64,000 nucleotides of DNA from Deltaproteobacteria bacterium (lineage in GTDB: Bacteria > JAGRBM01 > JAHCIT01): assembly GCA_026129095.1 (NCBI GenBank), contig JAHCIT010000002.1, positions 434,001-498,000 of the forward strand, written 5' to 3'. The translations under genes and the position numbers were made by a program. The notes under the pieces were generated by a model. It was not told the DNA's origin. It made no database searches and worked only from the letters and a program-made list of their open reading frames with translations. Positions 1 to 8,242 of the stretch are shown piece by piece (position 1 is the stretch's first letter; every line of letters begins with the position of its first letter).

Positions 1-116
1 CCGCTCCAGCAGCCGGACGGCTGGATCGCCGGAACGGCCGACTGCCCGGTGACGGTACGGTGTCCGCCGCACGGGCGCCCTGGATTTCCGGGCGGGACGC
101 TTGTTACGGCCGGGAG

Positions 117-1745
117 TCACACAGGCATGATACCATGCTTGCGGTACGGTCTTTCAATCTCCTTGCGCCAGACAACCTCGATGGCCCGGCACAGCATGGG
201 GCGGGTATCACGGGGATCAATCAGGTCGTCGATGAACCCCCAGTCGGCCACCTTGTGAATGTCGATGGCCGGGCGGATCATGTCCGCGATCATCTTCGCC
301 ACCTGTGGGGCAAGTTCCTGCCCCTGCTTCATGAACCGGCGGCCGAAAATACCAACCATTCCTTCGGCACCCATGATCGAGATTTCCGCACCCGGCCAGG
401 CAAGCAGGATATCGGGCTCATAGGCCCGCCCACACATGGCGTAGTAACCCGCCCCATAACTCTTCCGGCAGATGACCGAGAGCTTGGGAACCGTCGCCGA
501 GGCCATCGCATGAATGAACTTGGCGCCGTGGCGGATGATTCCCGCATGCTCGGCCTTGGTGCCGACCATGAAGCCCGGCACGTCATGGAAGAAAAGCAGC
601 GGAATATTGAACGCATCGCATATCTGGATGAAATGCGCCGCCTTGTCGGAGGCGTTGTTATCAATGATTCCGCCCATGAACTTTGAATTGTTCGCCACGA
701 CCCCCACGGGATAGCCGTTCAGGCGTGACAGGCAGGTGATGATATTCCGCGCAAACTTCGGCTTGATGTCGAGAATATCTCCGTTGTCCACAATTGCCCG
801 GACCACCGCATACATGTCGAAGGGCTTTCGCGATTCATCCGGAACCAGATCAATCAGGCTCTCTTCCCGCCGGTCAATGGAGTCGATGCAGGCGATGACA
901 GGCGGTTTTTCCTTGCATGAAAGCGGCATGAAGGAGAGGTATTTCCGCGTAATGGCGATGCATTCCTTGTCATCGGCCGTTTCAAGATCTCCCACACCCG
1001 ACACTTCGCAGTGAATTTTTGAACCACCAAGCGACTGCTCGTCGACGTCCTCCCCCATGGCGGCCTTCACGAGCGGCGGACCCGCCAGGGCCATCGAGCC
1101 GATGTTTTTCACCATCGGGACGAAGTCGGCGAGACCAGGTATGTAGGCCGTACCGGCCGCGCCGGGGCCAACCATGGCGGCCACCTGTGGCACAACGCCG
1201 CTCATTACAATCTGTTCGCGGAAGAGATAGCCCGAATCGGCAAAGAGTGACAGGAAGTCGCCAGCCGAATCGGGGATGGCCCCTCCCATGAGACCGCCAC
1301 CCTTCGCACCACCGCTGCCGCCGCCCGTGGCCTGGGAGATATCAATACGGCCGCCGGCCGAATCAATCAGCCACACGATCGGGATCCGTTCACGCAGGGC
1401 GAACTCCCGCATGCGCGTGCATTTACGCTCTCCCGTGAGGCCGATCGAACCACCCTTTACCGTGAAGTCGTAGCTGATAGCCGCCACCGGGCGGCCATCT
1501 ACCTTGCCCCATGCCGTCACCACTGCGTCGGCATTGACACGCTTGTCGCCAGATCCACCCGGCATCGGAGTACCGCTGATGCCGAATTCCGTCCACTCGG
1601 CCTTGTCAAACAGAAGATCGAGCCGCTCACGGGCGGATAGCTTGCCCCGCTGGTGCTGCTGGGCGATCTTGTCGGCTCCGCCCATCTCCTTGATTTTCGT
1701 CCGCAAGCTGTCGAGCTTCTGAACCCGGTCCCGCATGGTCGGCAT
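117..1745 (-). CDS. Acyl-CoA carboxylase, carboxyltransferase (beta) subunit
   Basis: Biotin-dependent carboxyltransferase of the propionyl-/methylcrotonyl-/acetyl-CoA carboxylase beta family, about 542 residues, the usual length. It moves carboxyl from biotin to an acyl-CoA. The N-terminal LSARERLDLLFD block, the GLTGEKC-like region, the IDSAGGRI oxyanion segment and the C-terminal GAGYYAMCGRAYEPD / GAEGMVGIFGRR segments fit both crotonase-like halves. A Gly-rich insert (QATGGGSGGAKGGG) follows the first active-site loop. The ATG at 1745 has GGGAG about ten bases upstream; a longer frame to 1817 would cross the palindrome at 1793-1810. Acyl substrate cannot be told from sequence. No biotin carboxylase or carrier gene is visible; the partner may lie left of the window. 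Confidence 0.9.
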   Translation of the reverse strand: MPTMRDRVQKLDSLRTKIKEMGGADKIAQQHQRGKLSARERLDLLFDKAEWTEFGISGTPMPGGSGDKRVNADAVVTAWGKVDGRPVAAISYDFTVKGGSIGLTGERKCTRMREFALRERIPIVWLIDSAGGRIDISQATGGGSGGAKGGGLMGGAIPDSAGDFLSLFADSGYLFREQIVMSGVVPQVAAMVGPGAAGTAYIPGLADFVPMVKNIGSMALAGPPLVKAAMGEDVDEQSLGGSKIHCEVSGVGDLETADDKECIAITRKYLSFMPLSCKEKPPVIACIDSIDRREESLIDLVPDESRKPFDMYAVVRAIVDNGDILDIKPKFARNIITCLSRLNGYPVGVVANNSKFMGGIIDNNASDKAAHFIQICDAFNIPLLFFHDVPGFMVGTKAEHAGIIRHGAKFIHAMASATVPKLSVICRKSYGAGYYAMCGRAYEPDILLAWPGAEISIMGAEGMVGIFGRRFMKQGQELAPQVAKMIADMIRPAIDIHKVADWGFIDDLIDPRDTRPMLCRAIEVVWRKEIERPYRKHGIMPV

Positions 1746-1792
1746 GATGGCAGTTCTCCCTTTTCCGGCGTGGCGGGAACCGCCACAGCCAA

Positions 1793-1810
1793 TGAATGAG
1801 CATTCATTCA
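1793..1810. promoter_or_regulatory. FadR(YsiA)/TetR-type operator palindrome
   Basis: Perfect 7-bp arms TGAATGA and TCATTCA separated by 4 bp, lying 48 bp before the carboxylase start; an offset 8-bp repeat AATGAATG/CATTCATT overlaps it. The arms match the fatty-acid-degradation FadR box known from Bacillus (a TetR-family, acyl-CoA-responsive repressor). This would place the carboxylase under acyl-CoA control. The regulator itself is not in the window. Confidence 0.6.
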
Positions 1811-1923
1811 GTAGCACTGCGCCGCGTCATCGGCAACAGGGTGGACGGCAGGCTGCGTGTCTCCGGCCCTGCCCCGTGTTATGAGAGTGCACCCGCCCGG
1901 CGGGTATAATTTGAGGAGTTTCG

Positions 1924-3405
1924 ATGCCTGTGCGGATCCTCCAGAAGAGCATGAACGATATCGCGGCAGCCGGGGCGCTGGTCGTGCCGGTCTACCGGAC
2001 CGGCAGCAGCCATCTGTACAGTCGTGTCCCCAAAGCGGTAATGGAACTTATCGACCGGCTCCGGGCGGCATCCGGTATCGACGGTGAGATCGGATCCGTT
2101 GCGGCCGTGAGCTGCGAAAGCAGGCTGCTTCCACCCCTTGTTGTTTTTACCGGAATCGCCTCACGGGCAGAAGCGGGAAACGCCGACCTGACAGATTCCT
2201 ATGCTGCCGGCGTACGAAAGGCGGCCCTGGGCGACTGCCCCTCGGTGGCACTGCTTGCCGGGAATCTTTCCGGAAGCCGCGAAGCGGCGATTACCGGCGC
2301 GGCAATGGGATCTCTTTATTTCTCGCGCAAGCAGAAACCCCGCCGCCAGAAGCTCCGCGAGGCCATCATTGTGAGCGGGGACGAACCGCTTCCCGCCGCC
2401 GACCTGAAGAAGTTTGCCGCCATGGCAACAGCCCACGCCCGGGCCTTTGAACTGGTGAATAGCGATGGCGCCAGTGTGACGCCCGAACGGCTCGCAGAAG
2501 AAGCCCGTGGGCTGGCCAGAAATCCCCACATCAGCGCGACCATCTGGGATCACCGTGAAATCGTGAAGCGGGGCATGGGCCTGCTGGCCGCCGTGGGCCG
2601 CTCATCGGCGAATAGGCCAAAGTTCATTCATCTCGAATATTCACCTGGCAAGGCCGCCAGCGGTCATCTGGCGGTCGTCGGCAAGGGAATCACGTTCGAT
2701 ACGGGTGGCATCGACCTGAAACGCTACCCGGGCCTCCCGACGATGAAAGGCGACATGGGCGGGGCTGCGGCCGTTCTGGGGCTTTTCCACGCCCTGCCAG
2801 ATCTAGCACCACCCATGCGGATAAGCGGACTCATTCCGGCGGCCGAGAACAGCTTTGGCGGCAACTCGTACAAACCGGGGGATGTCTATAAATCGATGAG
2901 CGGACGCCATGTGGAGGTGGGTGATACCGATGCCGAAGGACGTCTCGTACTGGCGGATGCCATTCACTATGCCACCACCCTGAAACCCGATGCCATCGTG
3001 GATCTCGCCACGCTTACCGGTTCCTGCGTCGTGGGACTTGGCGAAGACTACGCGGGGCTCTTTTCCACTTCCGACCGGCTTGCAGGTGACATTCTCGATG
3101 CCGGCAGCCGGGCGTTCGAGCGGTTCTGGCAAATGCCGCTTCCCGCCGGATACCGCCGGCACATCCTGTCTCCGATAGCCGATCTCAAGAATGTCGCCTC
3201 TACACGCTATGGTGATGCCATCATGGCGGCGCTCTTTCTCAGGGAGTTCACTGGCGGACTCCCCTGGGCCCATCTCGATATTGCCGGGCCCTCCTGGTAC
3301 GACGACGACCAGCCGGGCTATCCCGGCATGGGGACCGGGTTCGGTGTACGGACACTGTGCCGGCTGGTGGAACCCGCGAACTGGCGGAGAGGCCGGTTCC
3401 TGTAA
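1924..3405 (+). CDS. Leucyl aminopeptidase family protein (M17)
   Basis: Cytosolic di-metal aminopeptidase that removes N-terminal residues from peptides; 493 residues, standard for PepA-type enzymes. The C-terminal catalytic domain shows GKGITFDTGGIDLK (metal-binding Lys/Asp), MKGDMGGAAAV and GDTDAEGRLVLADA, which carries the metal-binding Asp and Glu and catalytic Arg. The usual Asn of NTDAEGR is Asp here (GDTDAEGR), a mild change. The N-terminal macro-like domain is divergent. The ATG at 1924 has GAGGAG five bases upstream. It stands alone between the divergent carboxylase and the dehydrogenase gene. Assignment to the family is firm; substrate preference is unknown. Confidence 0.9.
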   Translation: MPVRILQKSMNDIAAAGALVVPVYRTGSSHLYSRVPKAVMELIDRLRAASGIDGEIGSVAAVSCESRLLPPLVVFTGIASRAEAGNADLTDSYAAGVRKAALGDCPSVALLAGNLSGSREAAITGAAMGSLYFSRKQKPRRQKLREAIIVSGDEPLPAADLKKFAAMATAHARAFELVNSDGASVTPERLAEEARGLARNPHISATIWDHREIVKRGMGLLAAVGRSSANRPKFIHLEYSPGKAASGHLAVVGKGITFDTGGIDLKRYPGLPTMKGDMGGAAAVLGLFHALPDLAPPMRISGLIPAAENSFGGNSYKPGDVYKSMSGRHVEVGDTDAEGRLVLADAIHYATTLKPDAIVDLATLTGSCVVGLGEDYAGLFSTSDRLAGDILDAGSRAFERFWQMPLPAGYRRHILSPIADLKNVASTRYGDAIMAALFLREFTGGLPWAHLDIAGPSWYDDDQPGYPGMGTGFGVRTLCRLVEPANWRRGRFL

Positions 3406-3583
3406 AAACACCGTAATAACGACAGGTTGAAGGGATTTCTGACCCCGATCAGCCTTGCCGCGTTTCGTTCGGGCTATATCTCGACAAGCCGCTGAAAAGC
3501 GGTTAACGAAATCTGCCGCTCGGGAACGGATGTTCCGGTATCCCGGCCGGACGTTTCATTTTCCTAAGGAGCATACCGATCAC

Positions 3584-4654
3584 ATGTCGAAGCCTACCGT
3601 CATCCACGTTGTCGGCACCGGAACCATTGGCGAGCCCCTTATTGGAATTCTCTCCCGTTTCCGCAAGGAGCTGGGAATCGACGATGTGACCTTCCACAAG
3701 CGCACCCCGCTTACCACCGACCGGTCGAAGGTGACGCAGCTGATCTCCAAGGGAGCGAGGCTTGCCGTGGACAAGGATCGCAAGGCTGATTTCGAAAAGC
3801 TCGGCATGAAGCCGGACCTTGAAGCTATTGAGGCGCTCGAACGGGCCACCGTGGTGATCGACTGCACGCCCATCGGCAACGAGATGAAGGAAAAGGTCTA
3901 TTCAAAACTGAATGGCAACATCAAGGGCTTCATCGCGCAGGGCTCGGAATTCGGGTTCGGGCGCATGTATGCCAGGGGGATCAATGACGAGGCGCTTCGT
4001 CCGGGGGAGGACAAGTTTGTCCAGGTGGTTTCCTGCAATACGCACAATATTTCCGTGCTGGTGAAAACCCTTGGCATGAAGGGCGGGGCCGATCCGGGCA
4101 ATCTTCTCGAAGGCCGGTTTCTCTGCATCCGGCGGGCTTCCGACATCTCGCAGGACGATGACTTCGTGCCCTCTCCCATGCCGGACAAGCACAAGGACGA
4201 GGCCTTCGGGACACACCATGCCCACGATGCTTTCCATCTGTTTGAAACGCTGAACCTGAAGCCCAAGCTCTATTCAAGCGCGCTGAAGCTTAACAGCCAG
4301 TACATGCACACGCTCCATTTCTCCATCCGGACGAAGGAGAAGGTTTCCAAGGCAGGCGTGGTTGACCGGCTGAAGAGTCACCCGCTCATCGCCCTGACGG
4401 ACAAGCGCTCAACCAATACCGTTTTCAGTTTCGGCCGTGACCACGGCATTTTCGGCCGTATCCTGTCGCAGACGGTCATCTCCGCCCCCACTCTCGCCAT
4501 CAAGGACGAGACCGAAGTGGTCGGCTTCTGCTTTACCCCCCAGGACGGCAACTCGCTCCTGTCGTCGATATCGGCAGCCATGTGGTTCATCGACCCCAAG
4601 ACCTACGAGAAAAAACTCGACTGCCTGACGCCATACTTCTTCAGGGAAGTTTAG
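3584..4654 (+). CDS. Type II (archaeal-like) glyceraldehyde-3-phosphate dehydrogenase-related protein
   Basis: A 356-residue NAD(P)-dependent dehydrogenase-like protein. The N-terminal Rossmann motif is VVGTGTIGEPLIGIL; the segment VVIDCTPIGNEMKEKVYSK and the active-site-like VVSCNTHNISVLVKTLG follow the archaeal type II GAPDH plan (DCTP..., SCNTTGL...), with Cys as presumed nucleophile. The HHAHD segment matches the conserved His-rich catalytic stretch loosely. The start at 3584 is preferred: TAAGGA lies 13 bases upstream, whereas the frame open from 3455 adds an unconserved arm. Neighbours do not suggest glycolysis; the protein could be a paralogue acting on another aldehyde or semialdehyde. 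Family call moderate, substrate unknown. Confidence 0.6.
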   Translation: MSKPTVIHVVGTGTIGEPLIGILSRFRKELGIDDVTFHKRTPLTTDRSKVTQLISKGARLAVDKDRKADFEKLGMKPDLEAIEALERATVVIDCTPIGNEMKEKVYSKLNGNIKGFIAQGSEFGFGRMYARGINDEALRPGEDKFVQVVSCNTHNISVLVKTLGMKGGADPGNLLEGRFLCIRRASDISQDDDFVPSPMPDKHKDEAFGTHHAHDAFHLFETLNLKPKLYSSALKLNSQYMHTLHFSIRTKEKVSKAGVVDRLKSHPLIALTDKRSTNTVFSFGRDHGIFGRILSQTVISAPTLAIKDETEVVGFCFTPQDGNSLLSSISAAMWFIDPKTYEKKLDCLTPYFFREV

Positions 4655-4692
4655 TTCCGCCTACGCGATCCCAGGGACAAGAGGTACCTGTT

Positions 4693-5109
4693 ATGCCGAT
4701 CCGTGAAGTCCCGCCCGCCGAGGCTCGCCGCCTGATGAGTGACGAGGGTTATGTTTATCTGGATGTCCGTACGATGGACGAATTCACGGCGGGCCACCCC
4801 GAAGGGGCCTGGAACGCACCGGTGATGGAGCCGGGACGGATGGGTATGCAGCCCAACCCCGATTTCGTCAGGGCAGTCGCGGCGAAGTTCCCCAGGAATA
4901 CCAAACTTGTCGTCGGCTGCATGGCCGGTGGACGTAGCATGCGTGCCTGCCAGATTCTGGAAGGCGAGGGTTACGAGACACTTGTCAACGTGCGCGGCGG
5001 CTTCGGCGGTGCCCGCGACGGAATGGGGCGGGTGATAGAAAAAGGCTGGCAGGAGGCCGGCCTGCCGGTCTCCACCGGTGCTCTGCCCGAGCGGCTACTG
5101 AAGCCATAA
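4693..5109 (+). CDS. Rhodanese-like domain protein
   Basis: Single-domain rhodanese of 138 residues. VYLDVRTMDEFTAGHPEGAWNAP is the typical CH2A-like region and GCMAGGRSM holds the active Cys (about residue 76), so it can probably form a persulfide and move sulfur. The loop VGCMAGGRSMRAC fits a six-residue sulfurtransferase loop rather than the longer Cdc25 loop. ATG at 4693 follows AAGAGG by about nine bases, 38 bp after the dehydrogenase gene, so the two may share a transcript. Upstream start codons in the same frame overlap the previous gene and lack conservation. Confidence 0.85.
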   Translation: MPIREVPPAEARRLMSDEGYVYLDVRTMDEFTAGHPEGAWNAPVMEPGRMGMQPNPDFVRAVAAKFPRNTKLVVGCMAGGRSMRACQILEGEGYETLVNVRGGFGGARDGMGRVIEKGWQEAGLPVSTGALPERLLKP

Positions 5110-5269
5110 CGGTGCGGCTGTTCCAACTAACTCACTGTAGTTTCAAGCAGTTTTGAAAGTTCCCGGCACGGGTATTCTATTAAATTTTCTTGACGCAACA
5201 CGATAAGGCGTTCACCATTTTGTCATCAGATTGACGCTGGCGTCATTGTCAGAAGGAGCCCCGGTTTCC

Positions 5270-6292
5270 ATGCAGCAGGAGTTCAATGTCAAACCTCATC
5301 CCACTGACTTCAATCCCTACATATTCGCCAATCTGGGCAACCTGAAAAAATATCCCGAACTGGAGCGTTTGTACGAGAGCACGCTGCGGAAGTGCTGGGA
5401 TGACAAGCAGGTATTTGACGATCTGGTGGCAAAGCATGGTCCCTGCCAGCTTCCCGAGGAAAAACGGCTCGCCCTCGCCCGCATTTTTTCCATCATCTAC
5501 TACGGCGAGGTGGTTGCCATGCTGGTGGCAAGCCAGGTGGTCGATATCGCCCCAGACCTTGCGGCCAAATTCGCTGCCGCTGGACAGACGATCGACGAAG
5601 CCCGCCATGTATCGGTGATGGGACGGTACCTGAACTATCTCGGAGTGGAGCTTCCAGACATCAACCCCTTCGCCCGTGCCATACTGGAAGACGTCCGCCA
5701 CTCGAAGGAAATCCACATCAAGCTCGCCGGAATGCAGGTGTTCGTCGAGAATATCGCCTTCAACCTGTTCAACGAGGTTGCCAGGACAAAATGCGATCCG
5801 GTACTGACCGAAGTGCTCGACTACGTGAAACTGGATGAGGCGCGGCACGTGGGTCTCGGAAAGAACTACCTTCCCCAGTACCTCGAAAACCTCACCGCCC
5901 GCGATGCCGCAGGTTTCGCTTTCAGCCAGTTCCGTTGGCTCGCCGGCATCTTCTTCGCCATCCAGATGATGAAGGAAGACGCACGGGTGATCGGGATCGA
6001 TATCAACAAGGCGGTGAAAAAGGGAATGCGCGACCAGCTCGATATCGCCAAGGGCATGGGCCGCTGGAAACTCCGCCGGGGTTTCGTGATGTTCCCGAAC
6101 TCCTGGAACGACTATCTGATCGACACGTTCTTTCCGCAATCGGACGACCCGCGCCGCTGGCGGCAGCTTCTCGGCAGTCAGGCTGAAAAGTGGTCGTCGG
6201 TCTTCGGGGATTTCTATATCCGGTTCTTCGCACCCCGCGACAGGAATCCCGGCGGCATGGCCTGGTCAGCCCGCAAGCTGGCGCAGGCCTGA
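5270..6292 (+). CDS. Ferritin-like diiron protein
   Basis: About 340 residues, mainly helical, with two ferritin-like half-sites: IIYYGEVVAM followed by IDEARHVSVMGRYL, and VENIAFNLFNE followed by LDEARHVGLGKNYL. The paired E...DEARH motifs are the carboxylate/His ligands of a diiron centre as in ribonucleotide reductase R2 or AurF-type oxygenases. It is probably an oxygen-using oxidase or oxygenase of unknown substrate. ATG at 5270 has AGAAGGAG eleven bases upstream; a TTG at 5231 in the same frame lacks one. A 160-bp AT-richer spacer with several TTGAC-like hexamers precedes it. Confidence 0.75.
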   Translation: MQQEFNVKPHPTDFNPYIFANLGNLKKYPELERLYESTLRKCWDDKQVFDDLVAKHGPCQLPEEKRLALARIFSIIYYGEVVAMLVASQVVDIAPDLAAKFAAAGQTIDEARHVSVMGRYLNYLGVELPDINPFARAILEDVRHSKEIHIKLAGMQVFVENIAFNLFNEVARTKCDPVLTEVLDYVKLDEARHVGLGKNYLPQYLENLTARDAAGFAFSQFRWLAGIFFAIQMMKEDARVIGIDINKAVKKGMRDQLDIAKGMGRWKLRRGFVMFPNSWNDYLIDTFFPQSDDPRRWRQLLGSQAEKWSSVFGDFYIRFFAPRDRNPGGMAWSARKLAQA

Positions 6293-6299
6293 GAAGCTT

Positions 6300-7049
6300 T
6301 CAGTATACCCCGCTGTCGCCGTGCCGCGTGCGCTCGCGCCATGCGACGCGGGTGACATGCGCGGCAATAGCTGCGGGCAGAAGAAATCCCAGATACTGAT
6401 ACCAGATAAACAGCAGCGCTCCCGCCACCGAACCCAGAACGAAAGCGACCGTCGAGGCGATCCGGACGAGCTGGACACGCAGGCGGCGTTCGCGGCTCGC
6501 TGCGTCCACCTGGGGAGTGTAGTAATACTTCACCAGTCCGATCCCCAGATCCGTGGCGATGCCGGTAAGATGGGTGCTCCGCATGGTTCCGCGTGATGCC
6601 GACGTAATGGCAGCGTTCTGGAGCCCGCTCGCTCCGCACAGGACAACCAGAAACAGGAAATCGGTCCGGACCTGGGCAACCTCGCCAAATGCACCAAACC
6701 AGTCGAAGTAGCCACCCACTGCCACCATCACCATGCACAGGGTGACAAGTCCCATTACGGCATCGTACCTGGGCTCCTGGCCCTGCTGGCTGCGCCGTTC
6801 CACAAGCAGGGCCGACCCCATCGCGCCGGCCACAAAAAACACCGGCACGGTCAGGATGCCGAACGCCTCGACGTATTTTTTCTCGACCAGATCGATACCG
6901 AAGTGGGTGGCAAAGCCGGTAATATGTGTGACGAACCGGTGACAGGCCAGAAAGCCGCCTGCATTCACACTCCCCGAAAGGAACGCCAGCAGGCTCCAGT
7001 TAAAGGCAGTCCAGAGCGGTATTTCATCTTTGATCGTGTGCCGGTACAT
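6300..7049 (-). CDS. DUF1275 (YoaK-family) membrane protein
   Basis: Polytopic inner-membrane protein of 249 residues with six or so hydrophobic segments. SVNAGGFLACHRFVTHITG and THLTGIATDLGIGLVKYYY are the repeated N-x-G / T(G)-N/T-x-x-x-x-G signatures of the DUF1275 family, found twice because of internal duplication. The family is thought to transport small molecules; no substrate is known. It converges on the diiron gene with seven bases between stops, and is divergent from the isomerase gene. Confidence 0.8.
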   Translation of the reverse strand: MYRHTIKDEIPLWTAFNWSLLAFLSGSVNAGGFLACHRFVTHITGFATHFGIDLVEKKYVEAFGILTVPVFFVAGAMGSALLVERRSQQGQEPRYDAVMGLVTLCMVMVAVGGYFDWFGAFGEVAQVRTDFLFLVVLCGASGLQNAAITSASRGTMRSTHLTGIATDLGIGLVKYYYTPQVDAASRERRLRVQLVRIASTVAFVLGSVAGALLFIWYQYLGFLLPAAIAAHVTRVAWRERTRHGDSGVY

Positions 7050-7171
7050 ATTTCGCCGCGGCTAAAGCCCCGGTCACTATGGGCCGGAAACGCACCGGAC
7101 AGTCAAGAACAGGGAGTCCGCAAGGCACTGTTGACCCGCCCCGCAACCCGCAGTCACGCTCGGCGGCGGTT

Positions 7172-8242
7172 ATGCCCGTCAGACGGAAACACTCCAGGCC
7201 TGCTGCCGCCGGACGCCAGATCCGTTCCCGCAAGGAACTGCATATCGAGATCTGCGCCGGGGACGATTCAGTGCAAAGTCCTGTCCCCAATGGACTGGAA
7301 CGTTACCGGTTTTCCCACGAAGCAGTCCCGGAAGTGGATCTGACCAATGTGGATACCTCGACCCGCCTGTTCCGGAAGACGCTCCAGGCACCACTGATGA
7401 TTTCTCCCATGACAGGCGGCACTCCGCTGGCCCACCGGATCAACCTGAACCTTGCCGAAGCCGCCGAAGAGACGGGAATCGCCATGGGCGTCGGTTCCCA
7501 GAGGTCGGGGATTGTCAACCCGGAACTCGCCTACACCTACCAGGTCCGCAAGGCTGCTCCATCCATCTTCCTGTTCGCCAACCTCGGGGCAGTACAGCTC
7601 AATTACGGTTTCGGCGCCGATGAGTGCCGCAGGGCGGTCGAAATGATCGAGGCGGATGCGCTTTTCCTGCACCTCAACCCCCTCCAGGAGGCACTACAGG
7701 AAGGCGGCGACACGAACTTTGCGGGACTTCTGGAAAAGATAGAGAAGGTCTGCCGTTCCCTTTCCGTACCGGTGTTTGCCCGCGAGGTGTCATCGGGAAT
7801 CTCCGAGCGGTCGGCGCGACGGCTGATCAGCGCAGGTATTGCGGGTCTCGACACCGGCGGCCTTGGCGGAACGAACTGGGCACTGGTCGAGGGTGCGGCA
7901 AACCCCGAAAACCGCAATATCGCCAGGCTGTTCGGCGACTGGGGACACGATGTTGCTTCCAGTCTTATCAACGTCCGGAACGTGAATCGCCGGATTCCGC
8001 TGATCGCGAGCGGGGGCCTTAGAAACGGCCGCGAAGCGGCTACGGCCATCGGCCTCGGCGCGACGCTCGCCAGTACCGGCGGCGGACTACTGAACGCCGC
8101 CCGGAAATCGTCCAAGACCGTCAGCCACCAGATCGGACAGATCATACGTGAGCTTCGAGTCGCCCTGTTTTGTGCCGGTTTCGCCAGCGCGAATGAGGCG
8201 CGTGGTGCCCTGCTCAGTAAATCCTCAAGCGCCATGGCATGA
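7172..8242 (+). CDS. fni: Type 2 isopentenyl-diphosphate delta-isomerase
   Basis: FMN- and NADPH-dependent enzyme that interconverts IPP and DMAPP for isoprenoid synthesis. Diagnostic blocks are RKELHIEI, GLERYRFSHEAVPEVD, MISPMTGGT, GIAMGVGSQRS, LFLHLNPLQEALQ, EGGDTNF, GLGGTNW and IASGGLRNG, in family order. The ATG at 7172 gives 356 residues with an N-terminal arm about 15 residues longer than usual and only a weak GGCGG ribosome site, so the true start is uncertain. Its last 29 bases overlap the convergent sppA gene. No other mevalonate or MEP gene is nearby. Confidence 0.88.
   Translation: MPVRRKHSRPAAAGRQIRSRKELHIEICAGDDSVQSPVPNGLERYRFSHEAVPEVDLTNVDTSTRLFRKTLQAPLMISPMTGGTPLAHRINLNLAEAAEETGIAMGVGSQRSGIVNPELAYTYQVRKAAPSIFLFANLGAVQLNYGFGADECRRAVEMIEADALFLHLNPLQEALQEGGDTNFAGLLEKIEKVCRSLSVPVFAREVSSGISERSARRLISAGIAGLDTGGLGGTNWALVEGAANPENRNIARLFGDWGHDVASSLINVRNVNRRIPLIASGGLRNGREAATAIGLGATLASTGGGLLNAARKSSKTVSHQIGQIIRELRVALFCAGFASANEARGALLSKSSSAMA

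Noticed and set aside
1-116. Possible next gene downstream of the carboxylase on the minus strand (GTG overlapping its stop)
   Set aside because: The frame is open to the window edge, but the 40 residues are Arg/Pro-rich and match nothing; another frame is also open, so no gene can be supported.
1905-1910. TATAAT just before the aminopeptidase gene
   Set aside because: No matching -35 at 16-18 bp, and it would place transcription at about the ribosome site, so likely chance.
3489-3502. CCGCT-GAAA-AGCGG hairpin with GNRA loop
   Set aside because: Short stem with no T-run; may form by chance in G+C-rich DNA.
5190-5218. TTGACG with a weak -10 before the diiron gene
   Set aside because: The downstream hexamer (CACCAT) is far from consensus.
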